A DNA stretch of 64,000 nucleotides from Dongia rigui (GCF_034044635.1 NZ_JAXCLX010000001.1:434001-498000); one strand, 5' to 3'. Shown: positions 25,722 to 35,142, numbered from the stretch's first letter. Numbers and translations: made by a program. The notes: generated by a model from the sequence alone, not told the origin.

Positions 25722-26549
25722 TTATTGCAGCAGCTTCGACAGGCGCGTGGCCATGTCGTTGGCATGGCTTAGCGCTGAGATGCTGGCGTCCGTCAGCACT
25801 TCGGCCGTCGTCAGGTTCGACTGTTCTTCGGCAACGTCGGCATCCATGATGGCCGATTGGGCCGAACTCAGATTCTCGATCGACGTCTCGATCATCTGGC
25901 CGCGATAGTCGAAGCGCGACATCTGGGCGCCGATGCTGGCACGCGCCGACAGGACCGTGTCGATCGCCGTGTCGATCGATGCCGCCGCCGTGCTGGCATT
26001 TGCCTGGGTGTCGACAGTCGAGGCATTGAGGGTCAATGCCGTCGAATCCAGATCATCGATGGTGACGGTGAGCGTATCTGTGGCGGCATCGGTTCCGAGC
26101 AGGAAGTCAACGCCGGTGGCGAAGTCGGTCGTGCCATCCAGCAGCGCTTCCCCGTTGAACCGCGTGCCGGTGGCGATGCTGTCGATTTCCGAGATCAGCT
26201 GCGTGAATTCGGAGTTGATATAGGCACGCTCGTCGTCGGTCACGGCGCCGGACAGCGACTGGGCCGCCAGCGTCTTCATGCGCTGCAGAATGTCCGAGAT
26301 TCGCGAGGCGCCGCCATCGGCGGTCTGCAGCACCGACATGCCGTGCGACGCGTTGGTCGAGGCCTGCTGCAGGACGGTAACGTCGGATTGCAGTCGCACG
26401 CCGACCGCAAGACCGGCGGCATCATCCGATGCCTTGGTAATGCGCGAGCCGCTCGACAGTTTGGCAACCGAACTCGATTCTTGCGTCGAGTTGAGATTGA
26501 GATAGCGCAAGGCGGTGTTGGCCGCCGTATTGGTAGCGATGACAGGCAT
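25722..26549 (-). CDS. fliC: Flagellin
   Basis: The flagellar filament subunit. The 275-residue protein has conserved D0/D1 ends: N-terminal TALRYLNLNSTQESSSVAKLSSGSRI-type motif with AGLAVGVRL, and C-terminal ENLSSAQSAIMDADVAEEQSNLT...LTDASISALSHANDM. The variable D2/D3 region is very short, giving a small, simple filament subunit. It is divergent from flgD, across a 249-base region, and ends at a strong terminator. Confidence 0.96.
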   Translation of the reverse strand: MPVIATNTAANTALRYLNLNSTQESSSVAKLSSGSRITKASDDAAGLAVGVRLQSDVTVLQQASTNASHGMSVLQTADGGASRISDILQRMKTLAAQSLSGAVTDDERAYINSEFTQLISEIDSIATGTRFNGEALLDGTTDFATGVDFLLGTDAATDTLTVTIDDLDSTALTLNASTVDTQANASTAAASIDTAIDTVLSARASIGAQMSRFDYRGQMIETSIENLSSAQSAIMDADVAEEQSNLTTAEVLTDASISALSHANDMATRLSKLLQ

Positions 26550-26798
26550 GAGTTATCTCCACCCGTTGTGACGATTGGATCTGTGACGGCCGTTTAGCGG
26601 TCACGTACATCAACCCGGGATCCTGTTTCATGACGGGCTGACTGCAGATTGAACGCAGGCCGGCGGCGTTTCAGGCGCATATTTTTTGGGCAATTTGCTT
26701 GCTGAATATTTCTGTGTGCAACGCTTGCAGATTGGCCGCCCGGTATCGAGCGCTGCGCCGTTAAACCTGCAGTCCATCATGCGCAGCGAGGTTACGCC
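26550..26798. promoter_or_regulatory. Divergent flagellin/flgD upstream region
   Basis: The 249-base region holds no gene. It must carry promoters for both the flagellin gene (minus) and the flgD operon (plus). A short inverted pair GTGAC/GTCAC near 26583-26604 lies in the flagellin leader, and GGAG precedes the flagellin ATG. I found no confident sigma-54 or sigma-28 match by eye; a position-weight scan would settle this. Confidence 0.4.
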
Positions 26799-27506
26799 AT
26801 GTCGGTGAGCAGCGTCGTTACATCCCTGGCCAACGCGACGGCCACGAACAGTTCCTATTCGTCATCGTCTTCGTCGAGCAGCAGCTCCAGCTCATCGTCG
26901 AGCTCGACCACGACACTTTTCGACAATTACGAGGCGTTCCTGACGCTGCTGACGACACAGCTGCAGAACCAGGATCCGCTCGATCCGATGGATACGTCGG
27001 AATTCACCAACCAGCTGGTGCAGTACGCCGATGTCGAACAGTCCATCAAGACCAATGACACGCTGGAAGACCTTCTCAGCCTGACCTCCTGGAACACCAA
27101 CACGCTGGCCTTGAGCTATGTCGGCAAGACGGTCGAATACGACAGCGAATACAGCGCGCTCAGCGATGGCGAGGCCAATTGGAACTATGAACTGGACGAC
27201 GACGCCAGCAGCGTCACGCTCACCGTGAAGGACCAGAACGGCAACACTGTCTACACCGAGAGCGGCGGCGCCGATGCCGGCACGCATGCCTTCACCTGGG
27301 ACGGCACCGACAGCGACGGCAATCAATTGGCCGACGGCACCTATTCGCTGACCGTCCATGCGCTTTCCGCCAGCGGTGCTGAAATCGAGAGCAGTGTCAG
27401 CAGCCTCGGCAAGATCGACCGCGTCGATACGTCCGGCGACGAAATCGCCCTTTATGTCGGCGATGTCGCGGTCACGGTAGACGACATCATTTCCCTCACC
27501 AACTGA
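26799..27506 (+). CDS. flgD: Flagellar hook capping protein FlgD
   Basis: FlgD caps the growing hook and is needed for FlgE assembly. The 235-residue protein has the family N-terminal LTLLTTQLQNQDPLDPMDTSEFTNQLVQYADVEQ (residues 48-80) and a C-terminal FlgD Ig/Tudor-like region with AFTWDGTDSDGNQLADGTYS. An unusual run of 17-18 Ser residues (near residues 19-36) precedes it; mixed codons TCG/AGC/TCC make it stable against slippage. It heads the operon flgD-flgE-x-flgN-flgK-flgL. Confidence 0.93.
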   Translation: MSVSSVVTSLANATATNSSYSSSSSSSSSSSSSSSSTTTLFDNYEAFLTLLTTQLQNQDPLDPMDTSEFTNQLVQYADVEQSIKTNDTLEDLLSLTSWNTNTLALSYVGKTVEYDSEYSALSDGEANWNYELDDDASSVTLTVKDQNGNTVYTESGGADAGTHAFTWDGTDSDGNQLADGTYSLTVHALSASGAEIESSVSSLGKIDRVDTSGDEIALYVGDVAVTVDDIISLTN

Positions 27507-27527
27507 CGCACACGCCGGAGACGCAAT

Positions 27528-28802
27528 ATGAGCCTTGGCAATGCCATCAACACCGCCGTTTCTGCGCTCAACGCCCAGAGCCAGGCGATCTCGATGATTT
27601 CGGACAACATCTCCAACAGCAGCACCGTGGGCTATAAGGCGACGACCGCCAGCTTCAGCTCGCTGGTGACGCAGAATTACAACAGTTCCTCCTACGCCTC
27701 CGGCGGTGTCGCGGTGACCGACAGCCGCAATGTCGGCCTGCAGGGACTGATCGAAAGCAGCACCATTTCGACCAATCTGGCCCTCGATGGCGGCGGCTTC
27801 TTTGTCGTGAGCGAACCCGGCAATAACGGCTCGGCAGATATTGCCTATACCCGTAACGGGGAATTTTCTGCCGACAAGGACGGTTATCTTTCGACCAGCG
27901 CAGGCTATCAATTGATGGGCTACCGGGTTGATTCCGAGGGCAATCCTGTCAATGGTGACGTGTTCAACGTCGACGACCTCACCGCCATCGACGTCGATAT
28001 CGTCTCCGGCCTCGCGCAGGCCAGCAGCACAGTGACGCTGTCCGCGGGCCTCCCTGCGGATGCCGCCAACGGCGCCAGCGTTTCGCTGGACGTCGAGTTC
28101 TTCGACAGTCTCGGCGTCGCCCACAGCACGACCCTCACCTATACCAAGACCGGCACCAATGAATGGGAGATGAGCTTCGGCAATGCCGTCAACCCGGACG
28201 ACTCGACAGCCATCACCGGCACCGGTTCTGGCGCCACCTATGATCTGGTCTTCGACAGTTCCGGCAAGCTCAGCTCCGTCTCGCCTTCGCCGGTCGAGCT
28301 GAGCTTCACCGCCCTCACCTCCGGTGCTGCCGACATCAATCTCACGCTCGACATCCAGGAATCCGGCAGCCTCACGCAATACGCCGCACAGGATGGCGAG
28401 ATCGATCTCGAGCTCTATTCGCTCGACACCGACGGCGCCCGTTATGGCCGGTACACCAACGTGGAAATCGACGATGACGGGTTGGTCACAGCCAATTTCG
28501 ACAATGGCCTCAGCATGGCCATCTACAAGATCCCCGTCGCCACCTTCGCCAATCCCAATGCGCTGCAGGCGCTCTCCAACAACGTCTTCCTGCCGACGGT
28601 CGATTCCGGCAACTACATCCTCAAAGACGCCGGCGAGGGGCAAGCGGGGCTCATCCGCTCGTCATCAGTCGAATCCTCCACCGTCGACATCGCCGACGAG
28701 TTCAGCCGCATGATCATCGCCCAGCAGGCTTATTCGGCAGCCTCCAAGGTCGTCACCACGGCCGATGAGATGATCGACACATTAATGCAGGCGATCCGCT
28801 GA
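27528..28802 (+). CDS. flgE: Flagellar hook protein FlgE
   Basis: The hook building block. The 424-residue product begins with the rod/hook N-terminal helix (AINTAVSALNAQSQAISMISDNISNSSTVGYKATTASF) and ends with the matching C-terminal coil (DEFSRMIIAQQAYSAASKVVTTADEMIDTLM). The middle contains the flagellar D1 repeat around LDGGGFFVVSE. It follows flgD by 21 bases and overlaps the next small gene by one base (TGATG). Confidence 0.95.
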   Translation: MSLGNAINTAVSALNAQSQAISMISDNISNSSTVGYKATTASFSSLVTQNYNSSSYASGGVAVTDSRNVGLQGLIESSTISTNLALDGGGFFVVSEPGNNGSADIAYTRNGEFSADKDGYLSTSAGYQLMGYRVDSEGNPVNGDVFNVDDLTAIDVDIVSGLAQASSTVTLSAGLPADAANGASVSLDVEFFDSLGVAHSTTLTYTKTGTNEWEMSFGNAVNPDDSTAITGTGSGATYDLVFDSSGKLSSVSPSPVELSFTALTSGAADINLTLDIQESGSLTQYAAQDGEIDLELYSLDTDGARYGRYTNVEIDDDGLVTANFDNGLSMAIYKIPVATFANPNALQALSNNVFLPTVDSGNYILKDAGEGQAGLIRSSSVESSTVDIADEFSRMIIAQQAYSAASKVVTTADEMIDTLMQAIR

Positions 28803-29089
28803 TGACGCCCCCACCCGACCGACGCCAGCTCGACCGCTTGTTGGCCCAGGCCAAGCAGACCGAGACCATGGTCCTGCTGGAAGCGCGCGCGTTGCAGCAG
28901 ATGCAGGCCGATCGCTCGCCCTGGGCGAAGGCGAGGCGCCTGCGCGCCCGCAATATGCTGGACGAGCTCGACCATCTCATTCGGGGGCTGCAGGGCAACG
29001 GACGCGACCTGCAGCTGCGCCTCAAGGTCATGTCGCATGCCGTGTTGGCGGCGCGGACCTACGCCAAGATCGGCCAGGCAATTCGCTGA
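28802..29089 (+). CDS. Small helical protein in the flagellar operon
   Basis: I do not recognise a named family. The 95-residue product is Arg/Leu/Ala-rich and predicted all-helical, with no signal peptide or membrane segment. Its ATG is inside the flgE stop (TGATG), and a 14-base gap leads to the FlgN-like gene, so it is cotranslated with them. Position and composition suggest an assembly chaperone or regulator of hook or filament proteins, but nothing in the sequence proves this. Confidence 0.65.
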   Translation: MTPPPDRRQLDRLLAQAKQTETMVLLEARALQQMQADRSPWAKARRLRARNMLDELDHLIRGLQGNGRDLQLRLKVMSHAVLAARTYAKIGQAIR

Positions 29090-29103
29090 AAAGGGGAAGC
29101 ACC

Positions 29104-29538
29104 ATGACTGATAAGCCCGAGACTGAACCAGGTAGCGCCCTCGAGGCATTGAAGGCATTGCTGACGCGGGAGATCGAGGCCGTCGCCGCCAACCGCATCG
29201 ACACGCTGCGCGAAACCGCACGCACCAAGGCCACCATCACCCGGACAATGCGCGCCGAAATGGGCTCAGCCCTTGAAGAGCTGTCCGAGCGTGCACGCAC
29301 CGAAGACACCCCCGACTTTGCGGGTCTGCGCGCCGAGCTCGCCGAGCTTGCAGCGCTCGCCGAACGCCATCGCCGCACCGTCGCCAGCGCCATCGACGCA
29401 ACCCGCGAGCGCATCGGGGCGGTGGTCGACGCGCGCCGCATCGCCGCAACGACGCATGAGACCTATGGCGCCAATGCTCGGGTCCGGATCGGCACCAGCA
29501 GCCGCCAGTCGATGATGACCAGTTCCACCAAGATCTGA
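29104..29538 (+). CDS. FlgN-like flagellar chaperone
   Basis: A 144-residue helical protein. The start LEALKALLTREIEAVAANRIDTLRETARTKATITR and following coiled segment resemble FlgN, the cytoplasmic chaperone of FlgK and FlgL. It sits immediately before flgK with a 16-base gap, the position FlgN often takes. Similarity is weak and pattern-based, so the name is tentative. The C-terminal Ser/Thr tail could be the FlgK/FlgL binding end. Confidence 0.6.
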   Translation: MTDKPETEPGSALEALKALLTREIEAVAANRIDTLRETARTKATITRTMRAEMGSALEELSERARTEDTPDFAGLRAELAELAALAERHRRTVASAIDATRERIGAVVDARRIAATTHETYGANARVRIGTSSRQSMMTSSTKI

Positions 29539-29554
29539 GCACGAGGGCCCTGTC

Positions 29555-31285
29555 ATGACCCTCAGCAGCGCCATATCGACCGCGACCAGCGGCATGCGTG
29601 CCACGCAAGCCGCCATCACGACCACGTCGAACAATATCGCCAATGCCGATGTCGACGGTTACACCAAGAAATCGGCGACATTCCAGACCGTCGTCATCAG
29701 CGGCACCGGCAGCGGCGTAAGCCTCGGCGAGATCCAGCGCCAGGTTGATGCCGGTCTGGAACGGCGGACCAACACGGCGCGGAGCCAGAGCAGCCTTTCG
29801 GAGGTCGTTGCCGACTACCTGTCGCAGCTCAGCAACGCCATCGGCACCACCACAGGCGACGACACCATCGCCAGCGCCATCAGCAACCTGACCAACTCGC
29901 TGCAGAGTCTCTCCGTGAGCCCGGACAGCACCAGCGAAGCGCAATCGGTCGTGACGGATCTCGCCGATCTCGCCGACAGTGCCAATACGCTCACCGATTC
30001 CATCCAGGACCTGCGGCAGGATGCCGACCGCGCCATCGCCGACAGTGTCGATACGGTCAATGCCGCGCTGGAACGGCTCGACGATCTCAACGCCCAGGTC
30101 TTGCGCGCCCAGGCCAGCGGCGCCTCCACCGCCGATCTTGCCGACCAGCAGATGCAGCAGGTGGCGATCATCGCACAGGAGATCAACGTCACCTATTTCA
30201 CCGATGGCACGGGCGCGGTCAGTGTCTACGGCCCAGGTGGCACCGTGCTTCTCAACGACGATGCGCATCTCTTATCCTTTACCGCCGCCGCATCCGTCGA
30301 CAGCGGCGACAGCTTGGCCAACGGCAACCTCTCCGGCATCTCGGTCGGCGGCAAGGACATGACCGCGTTCATCAGCAGCGGGACGATCGGCGGCCTGCTG
30401 GATGTCCGCGACGACATTCTGCCCGCGCAACAGGCCAGTGTCGATGCCCTGACCGACCAGATCATGACGGCGGTCAATGCGGCGCAGAATGCCGGCACCT
30501 CGGTTCCCCCACCCAACGCACTGACCAGTTCTGATGCAATCGACGGCAGCGCCAGCCTTGGCGGCAATGGCACATTGCGCGTGGCGCTGCTCGACGCTGA
30601 CGGTAAAGTCCAATCCTATAGCGATCTCGATCTCACCACCTATGCGACGGTGAACGACCTTGTCGCCGCCATCGACGGTATGAGCGGGGTCACCGCCACC
30701 ATCGATGCCGATGGCAAGCTCAGCATCGCCGCCGATGACGGCAGCCTTGGCATCGGCCTCGCCCAGCTTTCCGGCGGCATCGGCGGCGAGTCCGTGTCAA
30801 GCGCCTTGGGGCTCAATGACCTTTTAAGCGTGGATAGTGAAGGGCACCTCAGCTTGCGCGCCGATGTCGCCGCCGATCCGTCGCTGCTGGCGCGCGGCGC
30901 CCTCTCCAGCGCAACGACATTGACGATCGGCGCGAGCGGCATAGAGAGCGGCGACACCACCGCCATCGCCAGCCTGGTCGAGGCCTTCACAGGCACCCGC
31001 AACTTCGCCGCCGTCGGCGATCTTGGCACCGTCAAAGGGACGATCGCCGACTATGCCGCCGAGATCATCGGGCATGTCGCAACCCTGAGCACGAATGCGA
31101 CGGCAAATGCCGAGATAAAGTCCGGCGCCCTCGACAATCTCAGCAGCTCCCTTGCCAATGCCTCTGGCGTCAATCTCGATGAGGAGGCGGCGGAACTGGA
31201 GATTCTGCAGACGAACTACCAGGCAGCGGCGAATGTCATTTCCGTCATTCAGGAAATGTACGACACGCTGCTCAACATGATCTAA
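29555..31285 (+). CDS. flgK: Flagellar hook-filament junction protein FlgK
   Basis: FlgK (HAP1) joins hook to filament. The 576-residue protein has the conserved N-terminal pattern ATSGMRATQAAITTTSNNIANADVDGYTKKSATF and FlgK-specific VSLGEIQRQVDAGLERR, and the C-terminal coil VNLDEEAAELEILQTNYQAAANVISVIQEMYDTLL. The centre is long and Asp/Ala/Thr-rich. It lies 16 bases before flgL. Confidence 0.95.
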   Translation: MTLSSAISTATSGMRATQAAITTTSNNIANADVDGYTKKSATFQTVVISGTGSGVSLGEIQRQVDAGLERRTNTARSQSSLSEVVADYLSQLSNAIGTTTGDDTIASAISNLTNSLQSLSVSPDSTSEAQSVVTDLADLADSANTLTDSIQDLRQDADRAIADSVDTVNAALERLDDLNAQVLRAQASGASTADLADQQMQQVAIIAQEINVTYFTDGTGAVSVYGPGGTVLLNDDAHLLSFTAAASVDSGDSLANGNLSGISVGGKDMTAFISSGTIGGLLDVRDDILPAQQASVDALTDQIMTAVNAAQNAGTSVPPPNALTSSDAIDGSASLGGNGTLRVALLDADGKVQSYSDLDLTTYATVNDLVAAIDGMSGVTATIDADGKLSIAADDGSLGIGLAQLSGGIGGESVSSALGLNDLLSVDSEGHLSLRADVAADPSLLARGALSSATTLTIGASGIESGDTTAIASLVEAFTGTRNFAAVGDLGTVKGTIADYAAEIIGHVATLSTNATANAEIKSGALDNLSSSLANASGVNLDEEAAELEILQTNYQAAANVISVIQEMYDTLLNMI

Positions 31286-31301
31286 CCGGGATAGACGGAA
31301 T

Positions 31302-32207
31302 ATGGACCGGATTTCGACCTTCAATCAACAACGGCAATTCATCGCCCAAGCGCTTGAGGTGCAGAAGCGCTATGCCACCGAACAGACGCAGCAATCGACC
31401 TCGGTCAAGTCGTTGAGCTATGACGGCTATGGGGCTCAGTCGCGGACAATCATCAGCCTGGAGAGCGATCTGAAGGCTGCCGACCAATATGTCAGCAACG
31501 GCACCATCGTGGCGGCGCGCGTCCAGGGCGCCTATAGTGCCACGACATCTATTACCGATCTCACGACCCAGGCGCGCTCCTGGCTCTCCAGCCTCATCTC
31601 CGGCGCCACTGACGACATCAGCGGCGTCAACGTGCAGGCGCAGGCCTATCTCGAGGAGGTGGCATCCCTGCTCAATACCAAGGTCGATGGCTATTATGTC
31701 TTTGGTGGTGGTACCACGACCAACCCGCCGGTCGACCTCACCGGCTATGCGGCAACCGATGCGGCGACCGTTGACACCACTTACTACAAGGGCAGCGATG
31801 CCGGGGCGAGCTTCGAGGCGGCACCCGGCCTCGACATCACCTATAGCGCCAGTGCCGCTGATTCCGGCTTCGAGAAATTGCTGCGCGCCTTGAGCCTTGC
31901 CGCCCAGGCCAGCGAGAAGCCGGCGGACCTCGACATCGTGCAGGATGCCTATGACCTCCTCGACCAGGCGATCGACGAGATTTCGGTCGAGCAATCGCGC
32001 CTCTCGGGCATTGCCCAAAGCGTCGATGAAGCGATGGACCGGAATGTCGATTTCCAGCTTTACGTCGAATCCCTGGTCGGCGATCTGAAGAATGTGGACG
32101 TGACAGAGATCACAGCCAAGCTATCCGCCACCGAATTGCAGCTGGAATCGTCCTACAGCGTGCTGAAGGCGCTGCAGTCAATCAACCTGCTGGACTATCT
32201 GCGCTAG
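31302..32207 (+). CDS. flgL: Flagellar hook-associated protein 3, FlgL-like
   Basis: FlgL (HAP3) lies between FlgK and the filament. The 301-residue product begins MDRISTFNQQRQFIAQALEVQKRYATEQ and has the flagellin-type body with YLEEVASLLNTKVDGYYVFGG and ends in ALQSINLLDYL. Order after flgK supports the call; divergence from enteric FlgL is large. Its last 30 bases overlap the end of the FAD-oxidoreductase gene on the other strand. Confidence 0.85.
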   Translation: MDRISTFNQQRQFIAQALEVQKRYATEQTQQSTSVKSLSYDGYGAQSRTIISLESDLKAADQYVSNGTIVAARVQGAYSATTSITDLTTQARSWLSSLISGATDDISGVNVQAQAYLEEVASLLNTKVDGYYVFGGGTTTNPPVDLTGYAATDAATVDTTYYKGSDAGASFEAAPGLDITYSASAADSGFEKLLRALSLAAQASEKPADLDIVQDAYDLLDQAIDEISVEQSRLSGIAQSVDEAMDRNVDFQLYVESLVGDLKNVDVTEITAKLSATELQLESSYSVLKALQSINLLDYLR

Positions 32208-33302
32208 TCGCGGCAGGCGGGTGAGCCGCGCCAGGGCCGGCATCATCGCTGGAAGCGTCGTTGCCGCCCCCATGAATAAAGCGCGTCCAGCATGGGTCCC
32301 GGTCAGCTGTGACAGCAAGCGACCCCACAAAAACTGCGTCCGGAGTTCGCGCCGCATCCTTGCATGATAGGCATCAGCATGCGCACCAGCCAGATAGGCT
32401 TGTGCCGCGCGCGCGGCGCTGTGAAGTGCGATTGACATACCATCACCGGCGAAGGATGGCATGCAGGCCATTTGATCGCCGAGCCGGAAGAGGTGCGCCT
32501 GGCCATCCGGACGATGGCGGAAACCGAATGGCAGCCGAAAGATCGCCAGCGGCCGGTCCGTTTCGGGCAAGGCATGTTCCAGGCGCGTGCCCAGCAGCGC
32601 ATTCTCGGTGCAGATCTCGCCAAGCAGCCGAAACCAGTCATTGTCCGCGGCGGCAAAGCGCTGCCGGCTGACCAGCAGCGACAGATTGGCACGATCTGCG
32701 CCGACCAACTGCAGTCCCGCATAGCCGCCGTCGAACAATACGAGTTCGATATGACCTTTGAGTGCCTGCGCCTCGCTCCGGATCAGATGGAAATAGGTCT
32801 TGAGGCCGATGAGATCGTCGGCCCCGGTGACGGGCCGCGCTGCATGGCGCAGGTCATGCTTGCCCGTGGCGAGGAAGACGGCGCCCGCTTCGATCTCGCC
32901 CATCATGTCGACGATCAGACGGGGGCGGTCGCCACCCTCCAGCGACCGGACCACGACGCCACGCCGTATGTCGGCGCCCAATGCCGTGGCACGCTGCAAC
33001 AAGGCCTCGTCCAGCACATCGCGCGCCAGGCTCCAGCCGGTGAATGGCAGTGGCGCCGTGATCTGGCGCCCTCCCGCAGCAAGACGCAGATGGCTGATCG
33101 GCAGGGCGCCCAGCCCCGCCGGATCGAGACCGAGAGCGACCAGGTGATCATGGGCCGCGCAGCTGAGGAATTCGCCACAAACCTTCGGCTTGGCCGTCCG
33201 CTCGCGTTCCAGCAATGTCACCTGCTGGCCAGCGCGCGCGAGCAGCGCGGCGGCTGCCGCCCCGGCAACGCCACCACCGACGATGACCAGCGGCACTCTC
33301 AT
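32178..33302 (-). CDS. FAD-dependent oxidoreductase of the type III PKS cluster
   Basis: A 374-residue geranylgeranyl-reductase/UbiH-like flavoprotein. The FAD-binding GxGxxG is VIVGGGVAGAAAAALLARAG from residue 6, followed by the DG-type motif in MACMPSFAGDGMSIALHSA. It is the last gene of a PKS-methyltransferase-oxidoreductase set with 4-base overlaps, so it probably hydroxylates or otherwise oxidises the polyketide. Its 3' end overlaps flgL by 30 bases in convergent orientation. Confidence 0.87.
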   Translation of the reverse strand: MRVPLVIVGGGVAGAAAAALLARAGQQVTLLERERTAKPKVCGEFLSCAAHDHLVALGLDPAGLGALPISHLRLAAGGRQITAPLPFTGWSLARDVLDEALLQRATALGADIRRGVVVRSLEGGDRPRLIVDMMGEIEAGAVFLATGKHDLRHAARPVTGADDLIGLKTYFHLIRSEAQALKGHIELVLFDGGYAGLQLVGADRANLSLLVSRQRFAAADNDWFRLLGEICTENALLGTRLEHALPETDRPLAIFRLPFGFRHRPDGQAHLFRLGDQMACMPSFAGDGMSIALHSAARAAQAYLAGAHADAYHARMRRELRTQFLWGRLLSQLTGTHAGRALFMGAATTLPAMMPALARLTRLPRLAQIVQQVD

Positions 33303-34018
33303 GACCGCGGCACCTTCACGCGGCCGACGCCAAAGCGGAACGGCATGTACCAGTCGATGTCAGCATCGACCCTCGCCTGCATCAGATAGCGCTCCCAGTC
33401 GGCCCGGCGAAAGCTGCGGGCGATGGAGACGGGTCCGTCATGGCGCACGAAGCGATGCCAGCCGGCCAAGGCAGCCCAGAACCGGAAGACGTGATAGGAA
33501 AGCGCATGGCGGTGGAGATCGTTGATGAACCAGCCGGTCGTTGTCTGGCGTTCCATCAGGCGGATGAAGGCTACAATCTGCGCATCGGTGAGGTGATGCG
33601 TTACCAGCGATGAAATGACGACATCAAAGCGGCGTTCCGCACCAAGGGCGAAAACATCACCGGTCCGGAAGCGGATGTTCATGGCATCCGGTGTCGCCTG
33701 ACGGGCCGCATATTCGCTCAAGGGATTGAGGTCGATACCCTCAAGCTCAACCTTCAGTCCACGCCTCTGCGCCCAATGCCAGATTGCGCGCAGCATATCG
33801 CCTTGGCCGTGGCCGACATCGAGGACAGAGAACGGTCGCTGCGCCGGCCAGTTCCGCGTCGCCCGGCTGAGCCAGTGAAAGGTCGGGCGCATGGCGAGCG
33901 TCAACCGATTGACGGTGGCGAGATCCTTGAGGCAAGCGGCAAAGTCTTCCGGCGTGACGGGTTCGGTATCCATCAGTTCGGAAAGATCGTTGCGCCGGGC
34001 GAAATTCACGGCGGTCAC
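33299..34018 (-). CDS. SAM-dependent methyltransferase of the type III PKS cluster
   Basis: A 239-residue class I methyltransferase. Motif I is LDVGHGQGDMLRAI near residue 72 (a GxGxG variant with His), followed by GIDLNPLSEYAARQ and DVVISSLVTHHL. It uses a GTG start that overlaps the PKS stop (GTGA) and itself overlaps the oxidoreductase start by 4 bases. In proteobacterial type III PKS clusters this enzyme O- or C-methylates the pyrone or resorcinol product. Substrate is inferred from context. Confidence 0.87.
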   Translation of the reverse strand: MTAVNFARRNDLSELMDTEPVTPEDFAACLKDLATVNRLTLAMRPTFHWLSRATRNWPAQRPFSVLDVGHGQGDMLRAIWHWAQRRGLKVELEGIDLNPLSEYAARQATPDAMNIRFRTGDVFALGAERRFDVVISSLVTHHLTDAQIVAFIRLMERQTTTGWFINDLHRHALSYHVFRFWAALAGWHRFVRHDGPVSIARSFRRADWERYLMQARVDADIDWYMPFRFGVGRVKVPRS

Positions 34019-35142
34019 GCGGCCATGCTGAAGCGGGCCGTCTCAGCGACCATGCCGGGACCGAAGGCCATGGCCATGCCGCGCTCCTTCTGCCGGGCCG
34101 TCTGCAACATGCGCTGCAGCACGAACATGATCGTCGCCGAGGACATGTTGCCGAAATCATTGAGGATCGCGCGGGAATGTTCGAGTGCTGCCGATGGCAA
34201 GGCGAGGCCCACCTCGACAGCATCAAGGATGCTGCGGCCGCCGGCGTGCACCGCCCAGAGGTCAATGGATTGCGTGCCCTCGCCGCGCAGAATGCCGCCA
34301 TCGTCGCTGCGGCCGGCTTCCTGGCGCAGAGCCTGCGTGATCCGGCCCGGCACTTGCCCGGACAGGAACATCTCGAAACCCTGGTCGCCGATGGTCCAGG
34401 TAATGAGGTCGTCCGTCTGCGGAATGATGACAGAGCGGAAGTCCTCCAACGCGATCCCTTGTGCCTCCGCTGTGACAAGGGCCGCCGCACAGCCATCGCC
34501 AAAGAGCAGGAAGGAAAGCATGGTTTCAAGATCGGCGGTTGCCTGGAAATGCAATGTGCAGATTTCGACATTGACGACGAGGACACGGGCATCCGGCTGC
34601 GCGCGCACGATATGATGGGCGGCACGCAGCGCCGGGATCGCGGCCGAGCAGCCCATGAAACCGATCAACTGCCGTTCCACCTGGGGCGAAAGCCCAAGCC
34701 GCCAAACAAGTTGTAGATCAAGTCCCGGCGCGCTGAACCCGGTGCAAGAGGCAACGATCAGATGGGTCACGGCAGCAATGTCCTTACCCAGTTCCAGCTT
34801 GGCGATCGCCTGCTCGGCCAGGGTCAACGCCTGCGGCACGTATTGCTCCATGCGCTGCGCCGTCGTCGGAAAGTCGCCATAGCGGTAGAATCCGGTTGCA
34901 TCGACCGCCGGCGCACCGGCTTCCGCCACCGGCATATGTGAAAAGCGATGGGCAATGCCGCTGCGGCGCGCAGCCCGGTCAAACAAGCGGGCCGTGCGCT
35001 CATTGTCGAGCAAGGCGCGGGCGTGGGCAAGAAATCCGTCATGGACGTCATGCGCGGGGACCGCAACGCCGATGCGGTTGATATGTGCCTTGTGGCTGTG
35101 TGTCACGATCCGATCACTCCCGGATTTCTGATGGCGCGGCAT
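34015..35142 (-). CDS. Type III polyketide synthase
   Basis: A chalcone-synthase-fold enzyme that extends an acyl-CoA starter with malonyl-CoA. With the ATG at 35142 it has 376 residues and the catalytic triad C165 (IGFMGCSAAIPALRAA), H299 (LWAVHAGG) and N332 (FGNMSSATI). This matches bacterial alkylpyrone/alkylresorcinol synthases. The cluster with a methyltransferase and FAD oxidoreductase is common in alphaproteobacteria. A GTG at 35166 or 35106 are alternative starts. The product is not known. Confidence 0.93.
   Translation of the reverse strand: MPRHQKSGSDRIVTHSHKAHINRIGVAVPAHDVHDGFLAHARALLDNERTARLFDRAARRSGIAHRFSHMPVAEAGAPAVDATGFYRYGDFPTTAQRMEQYVPQALTLAEQAIAKLELGKDIAAVTHLIVASCTGFSAPGLDLQLVWRLGLSPQVERQLIGFMGCSAAIPALRAAHHIVRAQPDARVLVVNVEICTLHFQATADLETMLSFLLFGDGCAAALVTAEAQGIALEDFRSVIIPQTDDLITWTIGDQGFEMFLSGQVPGRITQALRQEAGRSDDGGILRGEGTQSIDLWAVHAGGRSILDAVEVGLALPSAALEHSRAILNDFGNMSSATIMFVLQRMLQTARQKERGMAMAFGPGMVAETARFSMAA

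Noticed and set aside
26862..26915. Phase variation by slippage in the flgD Ser run
   Set aside because: The codons alternate among TCG, TCA, TCT, AGC and TCC, which prevents long simple repeats needed for slippage.
26892..28643. A 583-codon minus-strand frame opposite flgD and flgE
   Set aside because: Both plus-strand genes have clear flagellar motifs. The antisense frame is a composition artefact with no recognisable domain.
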